Shown here: positions 50,725-62,416 of the stretch, piece after piece
Layout: each line of letters starts with the position of its first letter
How positions within the stretch are numbered: the first letter of the stretch is position 1
DNA from: Nocardioides sp. SYSU D00038
GTDB taxonomy: Bacteria; Actinomycetota; Actinomycetes; Propionibacteriales; Nocardioidaceae
Length of the DNA stretch: 64,000 bases
Assembly (NCBI RefSeq): GCF_016924665.1
Contig: NZ_JAFFJT010000005.1
Location: 186,001 to 250,000 of the forward strand
Direction: 5' to 3'
The notes under the pieces: model-generated
The model's database searches: none
Seen by the model: the letters and a program-made list of their open reading frames with translations, nothing else
Told to the model about the DNA's origin: nothing
Position numbers and translations under genes: made by a program

Positions 50725-51477
50725 GTGACGACGTTCCCCGCCCTGCTCGACGACCTGCTGCGCCGCGCGCCGGGCCGCCCGCTGGTCACCTGGTACGACG
50801 AGGCGACCGGGGAGCGCACCGAGCTCTCGGTCGCGACCTACGCCAACTGGGTGGCCAAGACCGCCTCGCTGCTCGTGGAGGAGCACGACCTCGAGCGCGG
50901 CAGCCTGCTGCGCGTGGACCTGCCGGCCCACTGGCTGGGCCCGGTGTTCCTCGGCGCGGCCTGGCTCTCCGGGATGTCGGTCGTGCTCGACGACCGCCTC
51001 GAGCGCGAGGTGCCGGGCGCCGCGCCCCACGCGGTCGTGTGCGGACCGGCCGGCGTCGAGCGGTGGGCCGGCCGCGCCCCGCAGGTGCCGGTGCTGGCCT
51101 GCTCGCTGCTGCCGCTCGGCGTCCGGTTCGCCGACCCGCTGCCCGCCGGCGTCCACGACGTCGGCGTCGAGGTGTGGTCGCAGCCCGACTCGTTCGTGCC
51201 GTGGGACCCGCCCGCCGAGGGCGACGTCGCGGTGCTGGGCCCCGATGGCGGGGTCACGCAGGGGGAGCTGTGGAGCACGGCCGCCGCCGGGAGTCTCCTC
51301 ACCGACGGCGGCCGCCTCCTGTCGGAGGCGAACCCGGCTTCCCCACCGGGTGTCGCCTCCCTGGTGGAGCCGCTCGCGAAGGGCGGCTCCCTCGTCCTGG
51401 TGTCCGGCGCCGGACCGGATCGGCTCGAGACGATCGAGATCGCCGAGCGCTGCACGGCCCGCTTCCCACGCGCGTGA
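50725..51477 (+). CDS. TIGR03089 family protein (truncated AMP-binding-like fold)
   Basis: A 250-aa protein resembling the N-terminal half of acyl-CoA synthetases: FPALLDDLLRRAPGRPLVTW, ELSVATYANWVAKTASLLVE, then a hydrophobic LGPVFLGAAWLSGMSVV. The ATP/AMP-binding motif of the full enzymes is absent, so it is unlikely to activate acids. Function unknown. Conserved at the end of the mycobacterial Rv3260-Rv3268 block, matching Rv3268. GTG start, apparently leaderless. Confidence 0.85.
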   Translation: MTTFPALLDDLLRRAPGRPLVTWYDEATGERTELSVATYANWVAKTASLLVEEHDLERGSLLRVDLPAHWLGPVFLGAAWLSGMSVVLDDRLEREVPGAAPHAVVCGPAGVERWAGRAPQVPVLACSLLPLGVRFADPLPAGVHDVGVEVWSQPDSFVPWDPPAEGDVAVLGPDGGVTQGELWSTAAAGSLLTDGGRLLSEANPASPPGVASLVEPLAKGGSLVLVSGAGPDRLETIEIAERCTARFPRA

Positions 51478-51520
51478 CCCAGGGACGTTCGCTGCTGTTC
51501 AGTTGAGTCCGAGCACCGGG

Positions 51521-54337
51521 TCAGGCGCCCCGGTCGTAGCCTCCCCAGCCCTCGCCCAGGAGGCGCCGCTGGCCGAAGCCGGTGGCGGTCCGCGGGATGG
51601 CGTAGAGCAGCCCCGCGCTGGTGCGGCCGACCAGGTCGCCGCGCCCGTCGCCGTTGAGGTCGCTGACGTCGGTGAGCCAGGTGTAGCCGGACGGCCGGGT
51701 GGGCGTCTTCAGCGTGACGGCGTACGCCGTGCCGACCTTCGCGGTGCCCTTGCCGGGCCAGACCTGCCAGCCGGTGCTGCCCGCCCGGCGACCGAGCAGG
51801 TCGGGGCGGCCGTCGCGGTTGACGTCGCCCGTCACCAGCAGGCCGGTGGCGCCGGCGAACCCCGACCCGATCACCTGCCCGGTGGCGAACCGGCCGCGGC
51901 CGTCGCCCCGCCGGAGCTGGAGGTTGCCGGTCTGGGAGGAGACCGTGAGCAGGTCGCCGTGCCCGTCGCCGTCCCAGTCGCCGGCGTTGAGCACGACGGC
52001 GGAGTTGCGCAGCCCGACGTTCGTGACCACGGGCAAGCCGAGGTCGCGGGTGCCGCGGTTGGCGAAGGTCACCAGCGCGCCGCCCTTGCGACCGACCAGG
52101 TCGGGACCGGTGCGGCTGACCAGGCGCTCGACGCCGACCAGCGAGGTGACGCCGCGGAACCGCTTGAACGGGCCGATCCGGGCCCCGAAGGTGCCGTTGC
52201 CGCGGCCGGGGACGACGTAGGCCCGGTGGCTCCTGCGCTCCCTGACGAACAGGTCGGCGCGCCCGTCGCCGGTGAAGTCGCCGTAGCCGGTGACCGTGTC
52301 GTAGCCGGCCCACGAGCCCGGCACCGCGGCCCGGGCGCCCAGCTTGGGACCGGGCAGGCCGCGGTGCAGCCAGAGCCGGCCGGACTTGTCGAGGCCCAGC
52401 ACGTCGACGCGGCCGTCCCCGGTGACGTCGCCGGTCGCGACGATGCTGCGGTAGCGGTTCCAGCGGCTGCCGAGCGGCTTGCGGACGAAGCCACCCCTGC
52501 CGTTGCCGAGGAACGCGCGGAGCTTCCCGGAGCGCGGGTCGCGGGCCACCAGGTCGGCGACTCCTCGGCCGTCGAGGTTGCCCACGGCCGTCACCAGGTC
52601 GTGCCCCGCCAGGTTGCGCGCCGGCGGCCGGGCGCTGCCGAACCTGCCGCCGCCGCGACCGGGCCGCACCTTGTGGGTGCCGGTCTGGTCGATGACCACC
52701 ACGTCGGCGACGCGGTCGCCGGTGAGGTCGGCCGAGGGAATGACCTTGCGCGCGCCGGCCCAGCCGGTGCGGCTCACCTGGCCGCTGCGGAACGCGCTCT
52801 CACCGCCGGTCGGCACGATGACCGCCTTCTGGTCCGAGGCGCGGCGCAGCACGATGTCGGGGTGGGCCGAGCCCACGAGGTCCGAGCTCCAGGTGCGGCC
52901 CGTGAACGACACGGTCGGCGTCCCGGGCGTGCTCGGCGTCGACGGCGGCGTCGGCACCGGCGTGCCGTTCTGGGCGCCGTCGGCCAGCGACCGGATGGTC
53001 GGGAGCTTGGCGTAGAGGTAGCGGCCCGGGCACGCCGTGGAGCCGGCGTCGCGGTGGCCCATGATCGCGTGGGAGAAGGTCTTGCTGCCGATCTTGACGT
53101 TGCGGGCGCCGGCGGCGACGTTGTGCAGCGCCAGCTTCCAGGCCATCAGGGCGCCGTAGGCCTGCACCATCGCGGTGGGCGGCTGGGCGACGTCGAAGTT
53201 GCCGATCGCCGACATCGCGAACGCGTAGTCGTTGTAGCCGAGCGTGTGCGCCCCGACCACGGCCTTGGTCACGCCGCCGTAGCGGCCCTCCCAGATCCGG
53301 CCGAAGCGGTCGACGAGGAAGTTGTAGCCGACGTCGCTCCAGCCCCGGGACTTCACGTGGTAGGCGTAGATGGAGCGGATGATGCCGGGCACCTGCTCGG
53401 CGGTGTAGTCGTTGGCGTTGACGGTGTGGTGGACGAAGCCACCCTTGATCGTGCCGTAGTGGAGCGCCCGGCCGTCGCGCAGCTTCTCGTTGGCGCCCCA
53501 CTGGGCGCGGGAGTAGATGCGCGGCTGGGGGGCGGTCAGCGACCGCTGCAGCGCGACCGCGTCGTCGCCCGCGCGGGCGGCGCTGCCGACCGGGGCCTTG
53601 CCGGCACCGTCGGCGGTGCCGTCGGTCTCGTCGCCCGCGGTCGGCGCGCCGGTGTCGATCGCCGGCTCCTCCTCCTGCGAGGCGGCCGCCTCGCCCGGGT
53701 CGACCACCGCGAGCCGCAGGTCGTCGGGCACCTCGCCGCTCGGGGTCGAGACCGCGACCTGCACGTCGTCGACCTCGCCGACGAGCAGCTCGTCGGTGCC
53801 GGGCCGCGCGTGCCGGGCCTCGGCACTGTCGGGGTCGGGCCCGTGGTCGTCGTGGTACTCCATCTCCTGCCACTGCGACCAGCGGCCGCCGTCCCGGGTG
53901 CGCACCCGGAAGGTGGCGTCGTGGTCGTCGAGCTCGACGCCCGGCGCCCAGGTCACGCCGACGGCGCCGTAGCCGGTCACGGCCTGGGGGCGGGAGGTGA
54001 TCTCGGTGCGGCCCGCGCGGGCCACCTTCTTGGCCACCGAGCGCTCGGGGGCGACCGCACGCTTCCCGGCGGCGCCGGACAGGGCGCCGGAGGCGGCGTC
54101 GGCGGGCGTGAGCGCGAACTCCTGCACGGTGGGCTCCACCGGCTGCTCGGGCACCAGCACGGGCGTGAGCGCCGCGGCGGCGTACGACGAGAGCCCGGCG
54201 GTGGCGGGGGTCTGCTGCTGCGGGCGCACCACGTCGAGCGAGACGACGTTGGCGGCCGGCGTGAGCGCGGCGACCACGACACCGAGGACCAGCAGCTGCT
54301 GGCACAGGGTGACGTAGCGGCTGATTCGCGGGGGCAT
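51521..54337 (-). CDS. Secreted PGRP/N-acetylmuramoyl-L-alanine amidase with FG-GAP repeats
   Basis: A 938-aa exported protein. Residues about 270-445 are the amidase/PGRP domain: zinc ligands in GGFVHHTVNAND (His303) and IMGHRDAGSTACPG (His428, Cys436), with the substrate segment GYNFLVDRFGRIWEGRYGG. The C-terminal half is a beta-propeller of FG-GAP/VCBS units, each with a DxDxDGxxD calcium-type loop (DLNGDGRGDLV, DVNRDGRPDLL, DWDGDGHGDLL). It would cleave the stem peptide of peptidoglycan and hold on to wall or surface glycans. ATG at 54337 has GGAG 7 nt upstream. GTCACA-like repeats lie upstream. Confidence 0.92.
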   Translation of the reverse strand: MPPRISRYVTLCQQLLVLGVVVAALTPAANVVSLDVVRPQQQTPATAGLSSYAAAALTPVLVPEQPVEPTVQEFALTPADAASGALSGAAGKRAVAPERSVAKKVARAGRTEITSRPQAVTGYGAVGVTWAPGVELDDHDATFRVRTRDGGRWSQWQEMEYHDDHGPDPDSAEARHARPGTDELLVGEVDDVQVAVSTPSGEVPDDLRLAVVDPGEAAASQEEEPAIDTGAPTAGDETDGTADGAGKAPVGSAARAGDDAVALQRSLTAPQPRIYSRAQWGANEKLRDGRALHYGTIKGGFVHHTVNANDYTAEQVPGIIRSIYAYHVKSRGWSDVGYNFLVDRFGRIWEGRYGGVTKAVVGAHTLGYNDYAFAMSAIGNFDVAQPPTAMVQAYGALMAWKLALHNVAAGARNVKIGSKTFSHAIMGHRDAGSTACPGRYLYAKLPTIRSLADGAQNGTPVPTPPSTPSTPGTPTVSFTGRTWSSDLVGSAHPDIVLRRASDQKAVIVPTGGESAFRSGQVSRTGWAGARKVIPSADLTGDRVADVVVIDQTGTHKVRPGRGGGRFGSARPPARNLAGHDLVTAVGNLDGRGVADLVARDPRSGKLRAFLGNGRGGFVRKPLGSRWNRYRSIVATGDVTGDGRVDVLGLDKSGRLWLHRGLPGPKLGARAAVPGSWAGYDTVTGYGDFTGDGRADLFVRERRSHRAYVVPGRGNGTFGARIGPFKRFRGVTSLVGVERLVSRTGPDLVGRKGGALVTFANRGTRDLGLPVVTNVGLRNSAVVLNAGDWDGDGHGDLLTVSSQTGNLQLRRGDGRGRFATGQVIGSGFAGATGLLVTGDVNRDGRPDLLGRRAGSTGWQVWPGKGTAKVGTAYAVTLKTPTRPSGYTWLTDVSDLNGDGRGDLVGRTSAGLLYAIPRTATGFGQRRLLGEGWGGYDRGA

Positions 54338-54365
54338 CCGGCTACTCCATGTGGTGTGGGGGAAG

Positions 54366-54409
54366 GTCACACGAGTAGCAACTTTCACACGCGTCACAGG
54401 CGCTGTGAA
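54366..54409 (-). promoter_or_regulatory. GTCACA-type direct repeat upstream of the amidase gene
   Basis: The plus strand has TTCACA-N3-GTCACA (54384-54398, 9-bp period), an extra GTCACA at 54366-54371, and an inverted TGTGAA at 54404-54409. The spacing resembles the mycobacterial MtrA site. The rest of the gap (to 54563) is relatively AT-rich and otherwise unassigned. Confidence 0.5.
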
Positions 54410-54563
54410 GAGGATCTGAGTAACTACAAACCTGTAATTTCCAGTCGACACGCCGACGAGATCGAGATTTGTCAACCGGCTCCGGGCGTGCGGCAGCGCC
54501 CGGTCGGCCCGGCCCGGACCGTGTGCCGCACGACGGGCAGGAGCGGAACGCGAGGGGGCGCGG

Positions 54564-55343
54564 TCAGATGTCCGCGCCGAGCTCCTCGTCGGGGTTCTGC
54601 TCCTCGTCGCTGTCGTACTTGACGTACTTGATGCCCGCGTCGACGGCGCCGTCGAAGCCGACCCGGCCCTTCTCGAGCACGATCACCCGGTCGCACATCT
54701 TGCGCACCGAGCCGGCGGCGTGGCTGACGTAGAAGAGCGTGCGCCCGCTCTTGCGGATCTCCTCCATCCGGGCCATGCACTTCTTCTTGAACGGCTGGTC
54801 GCCGACGGCCAGCACCTCGTCGGCCAGGAAGATGTCGCAGTCGACGTGCACGGCGACCGCGAAGCCGAGCCGGGCGAACATCCCGGAGGAGTAGTTGCCG
54901 ACCGGGCTGTCGAGGAACTCCCCCACGTCGGCGAACTCGACGATGTCGTCGAACTTGCGCCGGGTCTCCTGCTCCCCCATGCCGAGGACCGCGGCGTTGA
55001 GGTAGATGTTGTCGCGACCGGTGAGCTGGGGGTGGAAGCCGGCGCCGGTGGCGATCAGGCCGGAGATCCGGCCGCGGGTCAGCACCTGGCCGCTGTCGGG
55101 GCGCATCACGCCCTGCACGAGCTTGAGCAGCGTGGACTTGCCGGAGCCGTTGAGGCCCATCAGGCCGATCGACTCGCCCTGCGAGACGCTGAACGACACG
55201 TCGTCGAGCGCCTTGAACCGCTTGTTGGTCTCGCGGCCCTGGAGCTTGGCCACCGTCAGCTGCTTGAACGTGCGCTGGTAGCGCAGGCTGAACGACTTGG
55301 TGACGTTCTCGACCACGATCGAGGTGTCGGCGGGATGGCTCAC
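54564..55343 (-). CDS. wzt: Polysaccharide/galactan ABC exporter ATPase, Wzt/RfbE type
   Basis: A 259-aa ATPase with Walker A GLNGSGKST (residues 63-71), ABC signature NYSSGMFARLGFAVAV and Walker B CDIFLADEVLAVGDQ, typical of the polysaccharide-export subclass. It lacks the C-terminal glycan-binding domain of long Wzt proteins. With the adjacent permease it would flip lipid-linked galactan, as Rv3781/Rv3783 do in mycobacteria. The GTG start overlaps the permease stop (GTGA). Confidence 0.93.
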   Translation of the reverse strand: MSHPADTSIVVENVTKSFSLRYQRTFKQLTVAKLQGRETNKRFKALDDVSFSVSQGESIGLMGLNGSGKSTLLKLVQGVMRPDSGQVLTRGRISGLIATGAGFHPQLTGRDNIYLNAAVLGMGEQETRRKFDDIVEFADVGEFLDSPVGNYSSGMFARLGFAVAVHVDCDIFLADEVLAVGDQPFKKKCMARMEEIRKSGRTLFYVSHAAGSVRKMCDRVIVLEKGRVGFDGAVDAGIKYVKYDSDEEQNPDEELGADI

Positions 55344-56228
55344 GTCAGCCGCTCCGGGATCTTGTTCTCCAGCCGGGTGAAGACCAGCTGCGCCACCACG
55401 AGGAGCGCCGCCGACACCCCCAGCGCGACCATGCCGTGCATCAGCAGGCCGTCGGGCATGTGGTCGACGATCATCTCCTCGCGCGACACGTCCCGCGAGG
55501 TGCCGACCCAGAAGGCCCGCTGGAAGAGCAGCACCGCGTCGGCGATGGGGTTGAGCAGGTAGTAGTCGGCGAAGCGTCCGAACCGCTCCTCGACCATCGT
55601 GAAGGGGTAGATCATCGGCACGCCGAACCGCACGTACATGGTCAGGATGCCGACGAAGCTGCCGAAGTCGCGGAAGAAGACGTTGGCCACGCTGAACATC
55701 AGCGCCAGCGCCGTGCCGAGCAGCATGATCACCGCGATCGCCAGCAGCGCGTACATCATGCCGACGGCGTCGGGGGTCCACCCCGAGACGACGGCGGCGA
55801 TCACCAGGATCACGACCTGCGGCAGCACGTGGAACAGCGAGACCAGCATGCTCGCCACCGGGAACATCTCCCGTGGCATCGCCATCTTCCGCACCAGCGC
55901 CTTGTTGCGCATGATCGAGCGGGTGCCGGCCGCGAAGGTCTCGGTGAAGAAGTGCACGACGATGATCGCCGAGAACATGTGCAGCGGGAAGTTGGGGATG
56001 TCCTCGTGGAGGTTGAACAGCACCCCCATCACGAAGTAGTAGACCGCGAACTGGCTCAGCGGGTTGATGTAGGACCACAGCATCCCGAGGAACGACCCGG
56101 AGTAGCGCGCGGTGATCTCGCGCCGGACCAGGAGCTTGAGCAGGTAGCGGCGCCGGAAGACCTCGACCAGGCCCTGGTCGTGGGAGGCGGGCAGCAGCGG
56201 TGCGTCGACGACGCGCACCGGCTGCGCC

Positions 56229-56236
<8 letters not shown>
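55340..56236 (-). CDS. wzm: Polysaccharide/galactan ABC exporter permease, Wzm/RfbD type
   Basis: A 298-aa ABC-2 permease with six hydrophobic segments, beginning with the amphipathic VFRRRYLLKLLVRREITARY and later MRNKALVRKMAMPREMFPVA, both characteristic of Wzm/TagG. It exports the glycan made by the GT2 enzymes upstream. Overlaps the glfT2-like gene by 8 nt at its 5' side and the ATPase gene at its 3' side. Confidence 0.93.
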
Positions 56237-59428
<3,192 letters not shown>

Positions 59429-60328
59429 TCAGTCTACGGAAGCGCCGGGCACCGAGCGCATTCCCCGCGCGTGGCGCATGGCCCGGATCACGTTCCGCGC
59501 CTCGGCCCGTCCGCCGCGCCACGGGCTGAGCAGCACCACCGCGGCGGTGACCAGCCACGGCTTGAGCCGCACGAGCGGGTTCTCGCCGTACCTGAGGTGC
59601 ACGGCGAACAGGTTGCGGTACATGTAGTAGCCCTTCCAGCCGGCCAGGTCGTGCTGCTGGTCGAAGTCGAGCTGGCGCACCAGCACCGCGTCGCGCACCG
59701 CCCAGATCCGGAACCCGGCCCGCCGGGCCCGGATGGCGTAGTCGACGTCGTCGTAGAAGATGAAGTACGACGCGTCGGGCAGCCCGACCCGCTCGACCAC
59801 CCGCCGGCGCACCATGAAGCCCTCGAAGGCGACGTTCTCGAGCTCGACCCGCTCGGGCATCGCCTCCCGGCTGCCCCACTCGGTCTCGACCATGCCGGTC
59901 TTGGGGCGCACGGCCAGCGGGTTGCGCAGGTCGAACCGGGTGGCGGCCTTCTCGACCAGCCGGCCCGCCCGGTCCTCGCGCACCGCCATCAGGCAGTCCT
60001 CGTCGGTGGCCAGCAGCACCCCGAGGCAGTCGGGGGCGGGCACCACGTCGTCGTCCATCAGCCAGAGCCGGTCCCAGCCCTCGTCGTAGGCGGTGCGCAC
60101 GCCGAGCCGGAAGCCGCCGGCGCCGCCGAGGTTCTCCTCCGAGCGCACCACCCGCAGGCCCGGCACGGTCGCCTCGGCCAGCACCTGCGGGGTGTGGTCG
60201 GTGCTGGCGTTGTCGACGACCACGACCGCCTCGGGAGCGGGGTCGAGGGCGGCCAGGCCGCGGAGCATGCCCTGGAGGAGGTCGGCCCGGTTGTGGGTGA
60301 CCACCACGACGGCGACGGTCTCGCTCAC
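59429..60328 (-). CDS. GT2 glycosyltransferase (galactofuranosyl/rhamnosyl-transferase-like)
   Basis: A 299-aa GT-A enzyme. VAVVVVTHNRADLLQGML, VVDNASTDHTPQVL, SEENLGGAGGFRLGV and the metal motif LMDDDVVPAP are the signatures shared by GlfT1 and WbbL. DASYFIFYDDVDYAIRARR and the last basic stretch complete the domain. It could be the GlfT1-type enzyme that adds the first Galf residues, or a rhamnosyl/linker transferase; sequence alone does not decide. GTG start overlaps the upstream GT2 stop. Confidence 0.88.
   Translation of the reverse strand: MSETVAVVVVTHNRADLLQGMLRGLAALDPAPEAVVVVDNASTDHTPQVLAEATVPGLRVVRSEENLGGAGGFRLGVRTAYDEGWDRLWLMDDDVVPAPDCLGVLLATDEDCLMAVREDRAGRLVEKAATRFDLRNPLAVRPKTGMVETEWGSREAMPERVELENVAFEGFMVRRRVVERVGLPDASYFIFYDDVDYAIRARRAGFRIWAVRDAVLVRQLDFDQQHDLAGWKGYYMYRNLFAVHLRYGENPLVRLKPWLVTAAVVLLSPWRGGRAEARNVIRAMRHARGMRSVPGASVD
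59431..59436 (-). promoter_or_regulatory. Possible internal promoter for glf
   Basis: TAGACT, 8 nt before the GTG of glf, lies across the last codons of the upstream GT2 gene. glf may equally be read from the upstream promoter at 61253. Confidence 0.3.
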
Positions 60329-61245
60329 CGCAGGAACCTCCGGTGGCCGGTGAAGTCGCCGCGCACGCCGGCCCACATCGCCCGCGCGCTCAGCCAGAGC
60401 CGGGCCGGGCTGGGCCGGGTGAACGCGTAGAACCAGGCGGTCTTGGCCACGAACGCCAGCGCGTGCGGCCAGCCGTGGTAGTCGCGGAGGTTGACCAGGT
60501 TGTTGCGGGCCATGCAGTAGTGCTTGAGGTCGCTGGGACTGTGGTTGTACGTCGCCCGGCCGCGCAGCATCGGCGAGCCGAGGGCGTCGGTCGCCGGGTG
60601 GGCCACGAGCGCGCCGGTGTGGGTCGCCACCCGGGCGCCGGCCCGGCGGGCCCGCCACAGGTACTCCACGTCGTCGCCCCAGATGAAGAACTCCGCGCGC
60701 GGCAGCCCGATCCGCTCCACGAGGTCGCGGGTGACCAGCACGCCGTTGAACGGGATCACCACGTCGCCGACGTACGGCGGGTCGTCGACCGCCGCGGTCA
60801 CCTCGGCCACGGTGCGCAGCACGGTCGCGGTGCCGGGCCGCCGGATCGGGAACACCAGCCGCCCGGGGTCGTCGTCGGCGACCACCAGCGGCCCCCAGAA
60901 CTCCAGGTCGCGCCGGTCGGCGAGCAGTCGCGACAGGCAGTCGGGCTCGGGCAGCCCGTCGTCGTCCATCAGCCAGACCAGGTCGGCCCCGCGCTCGACG
61001 GCCCAGCGCAGGCCCTCGTGGAAGCCGCCGGCGCCGCCGACGTTCTCCGGCAGGGTGCGCGCCTCGATGCGGTCCTGGGCGGCCAGCCACGCCCCCGTGC
61101 CGTCGGTGGAGGCGTTGTCGACGACCAGCACCTCGGCCAGCTCCGGCACCTCGCGCAACCGCTCGACCAGCCCGGTCAGCAGGCCGAGCCGGTTGAACGT
61201 GACCACGACCGCCGCGATGCGGGGGGTCTCGGGCGGCGGGGTCAC
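60325..61245 (-). CDS. GT2 glycosyltransferase, paralogue of the adjacent gene
   Basis: A 306-aa GT-A enzyme with IAAVVVTFNRLGLLTGLVER, VVDNASTDGTGAWL, NVGGAGGFHEGL and LMDDDGLPEPD, plus EFFIWGDDVEYLWRARRAGA. Clearly related to the next gene downstream, so the two may act in turn on the linkage unit or galactan. GTG at 61245 is chosen because a TAGGGT -10 box ends 7 nt before it; the GTG at 61254 would overlap the promoter itself. First gene of the galactan operon. Confidence 0.87.
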   Translation of the reverse strand: MTPPPETPRIAAVVVTFNRLGLLTGLVERLREVPELAEVLVVDNASTDGTGAWLAAQDRIEARTLPENVGGAGGFHEGLRWAVERGADLVWLMDDDGLPEPDCLSRLLADRRDLEFWGPLVVADDDPGRLVFPIRRPGTATVLRTVAEVTAAVDDPPYVGDVVIPFNGVLVTRDLVERIGLPRAEFFIWGDDVEYLWRARRAGARVATHTGALVAHPATDALGSPMLRGRATYNHSPSDLKHYCMARNNLVNLRDYHGWPHALAFVAKTAWFYAFTRPSPARLWLSARAMWAGVRGDFTGHRRFLR

Positions 61246-61252
61246 GGCCTCC

Positions 61253-61258
61253 ACCCTA
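61253..61258 (-). promoter_or_regulatory. -10 box TAGGGT, leaderless start of the galactan operon
   Basis: Minus-strand TAGGGT followed by 7 nt and GTG at 61245. Likely drives the two GT2 genes, glf, glfT2, wzm and wzt. Confidence 0.55.
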
Positions 61259-61272
61259 GGAGGGGCCGGGCA

Positions 61273-61326
61273 GCGCTCAGAACCCGGCGCTCAGAACCCG
61301 GCGCTCAGAACCCGGCGCTCAGAACA
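61273..61326. repeat. 14-bp tandem repeat at the end of the exonuclease gene
   Basis: Unit gcgctcagaacccg in 3.8 copies (61273, 61287, 61301, 61315). The last, partial copy contains the TGA stop of the exonuclease gene, so each copy repeats the Leu-Phe-stop end (minus-strand ttctgagcgc). Confidence 0.85.
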
Positions 61327-62347
61327 GGGTGTCCTGCACGTAGGCCGGCTGCAGCCGCGGCAGCGGCTCGACCCGGCGCGCCGGAGCCGGGCGCCAGTGG
61401 GGCTCGACCGAGACCGGTGCCCGAGGCCGCTCCGGCTCGGCCAGGGTGAGCGCCCGCAGCGCCGCGGGCACGAACAGGTCGTGGCGGCCGTAGACGGCCC
61501 GCACCACCTCGTCGGGCAGCGGCAGGGTGCCGGTGCCGGCCGCGGGATCGAGGCCCAGCTCGGCGGTGCGGTGCATGGTCATCACCTGACGGTTGAGCTC
61601 CCAGCGCTCCCGGGCCTCCGGGGTGGTCAGTGCCCGGGTGCGGGCCGGGCCGATGGCCTCGCGGCACCGCTTCCCTCCGTCGGCGGCGTCGGCGAACGCC
61701 GCCTCGGCGGTGCCGAGCGCGGCCAGCAGCCGCACCGCGGTCTTGGCCCCGAAGCCCGGCACCCCGGGGAGGTTGTCGGACGCGTCGCCGCGCAGCGCGG
61801 CCAGGTCGAGGTACTGCTCGGGGCGGACGCCGGTGACCAGCTCGAGCCGGGCGGGGTCGAGCAGCGGCGAGGCGTCGACGCCGCCGTTGAGGATCCGCAG
61901 CACCCGGGTGTGCTCGTCGACGAGCGCGAACGCGTCGCGGTCGGAGGTGGCCAGCACGGTCCGGGCGCCCAGGGCCGGCGCCTGCGCGGCGACGCTGGCG
62001 AGCACGTCGTCGGCCTCGAGGCCGGGCGGCACCACGACGACGACGCCCAGCTCCCGCAGCACCTCGACCGCCAGCGCCAGCTGGCTCAGCAGGGTGTCCG
62101 GCTTGGGCTGGCGGTGCGCCTTGTAGGTGGGCCACTGCTCACGCCGGAGGCTGGTGGCGGGGTCGTCGAAGCCGACCACCACCACGTCGGCGCAGACCCG
62201 GTCGACGGCGGCCACCAGCTGGGAGAGCAGGCCGCGCACCGCCCACGCCGGCCGGCCGTCGCGGGTGCGGAACCCGCTGGCCGCCGACGCGTGGAAGGCG
62301 CGGTGGAGCAGCGAGTTGCCGTCGACGGCGAGGACGGTGGTGGTCAT
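61319..62347 (-). CDS. 5'-3' exonuclease (PolA N-terminal-like, FEN family)
   Basis: A 342-aa stand-alone flap/5' nuclease. Metal-binding acidic residues appear in TVLAVDGNSLLHRAFH, GLEADDVLAS and ATSDRDAFALV; the helix-hairpin-helix is LRGDASDNLPGVPGFGAKTA. The C-terminal tail is Pro/Arg-rich. Processes flaps or RNA primers, similar to mycobacterial Rv2090. ATG with a TAGGGT box 8 nt upstream, so probably leaderless. Confidence 0.92.
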   Translation of the reverse strand: MTTTVLAVDGNSLLHRAFHASAASGFRTRDGRPAWAVRGLLSQLVAAVDRVCADVVVVGFDDPATSLRREQWPTYKAHRQPKPDTLLSQLALAVEVLRELGVVVVVPPGLEADDVLASVAAQAPALGARTVLATSDRDAFALVDEHTRVLRILNGGVDASPLLDPARLELVTGVRPEQYLDLAALRGDASDNLPGVPGFGAKTAVRLLAALGTAEAAFADAADGGKRCREAIGPARTRALTTPEARERWELNRQVMTMHRTAELGLDPAAGTGTLPLPDEVVRAVYGRHDLFVPAALRALTLAEPERPRAPVSVEPHWRPAPARRVEPLPRLQPAYVQDTLF

Positions 62348-62355
62348 CGCGCACC

Positions 62356-62361
62356 ACCCTA
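62356..62361 (-). promoter_or_regulatory. -10 box TAGGGT, leaderless start of the exonuclease gene
   Basis: Minus-strand TAGGGT followed by 8 nt and the ATG; no ribosome-binding site. Confidence 0.5.
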
Positions 62362-62416
62362 GGCGGGGCCGCCCCCACCCGGTCGGCGGCGGGCCCGGCC
62401 GCCCGTGCAGGACCGG

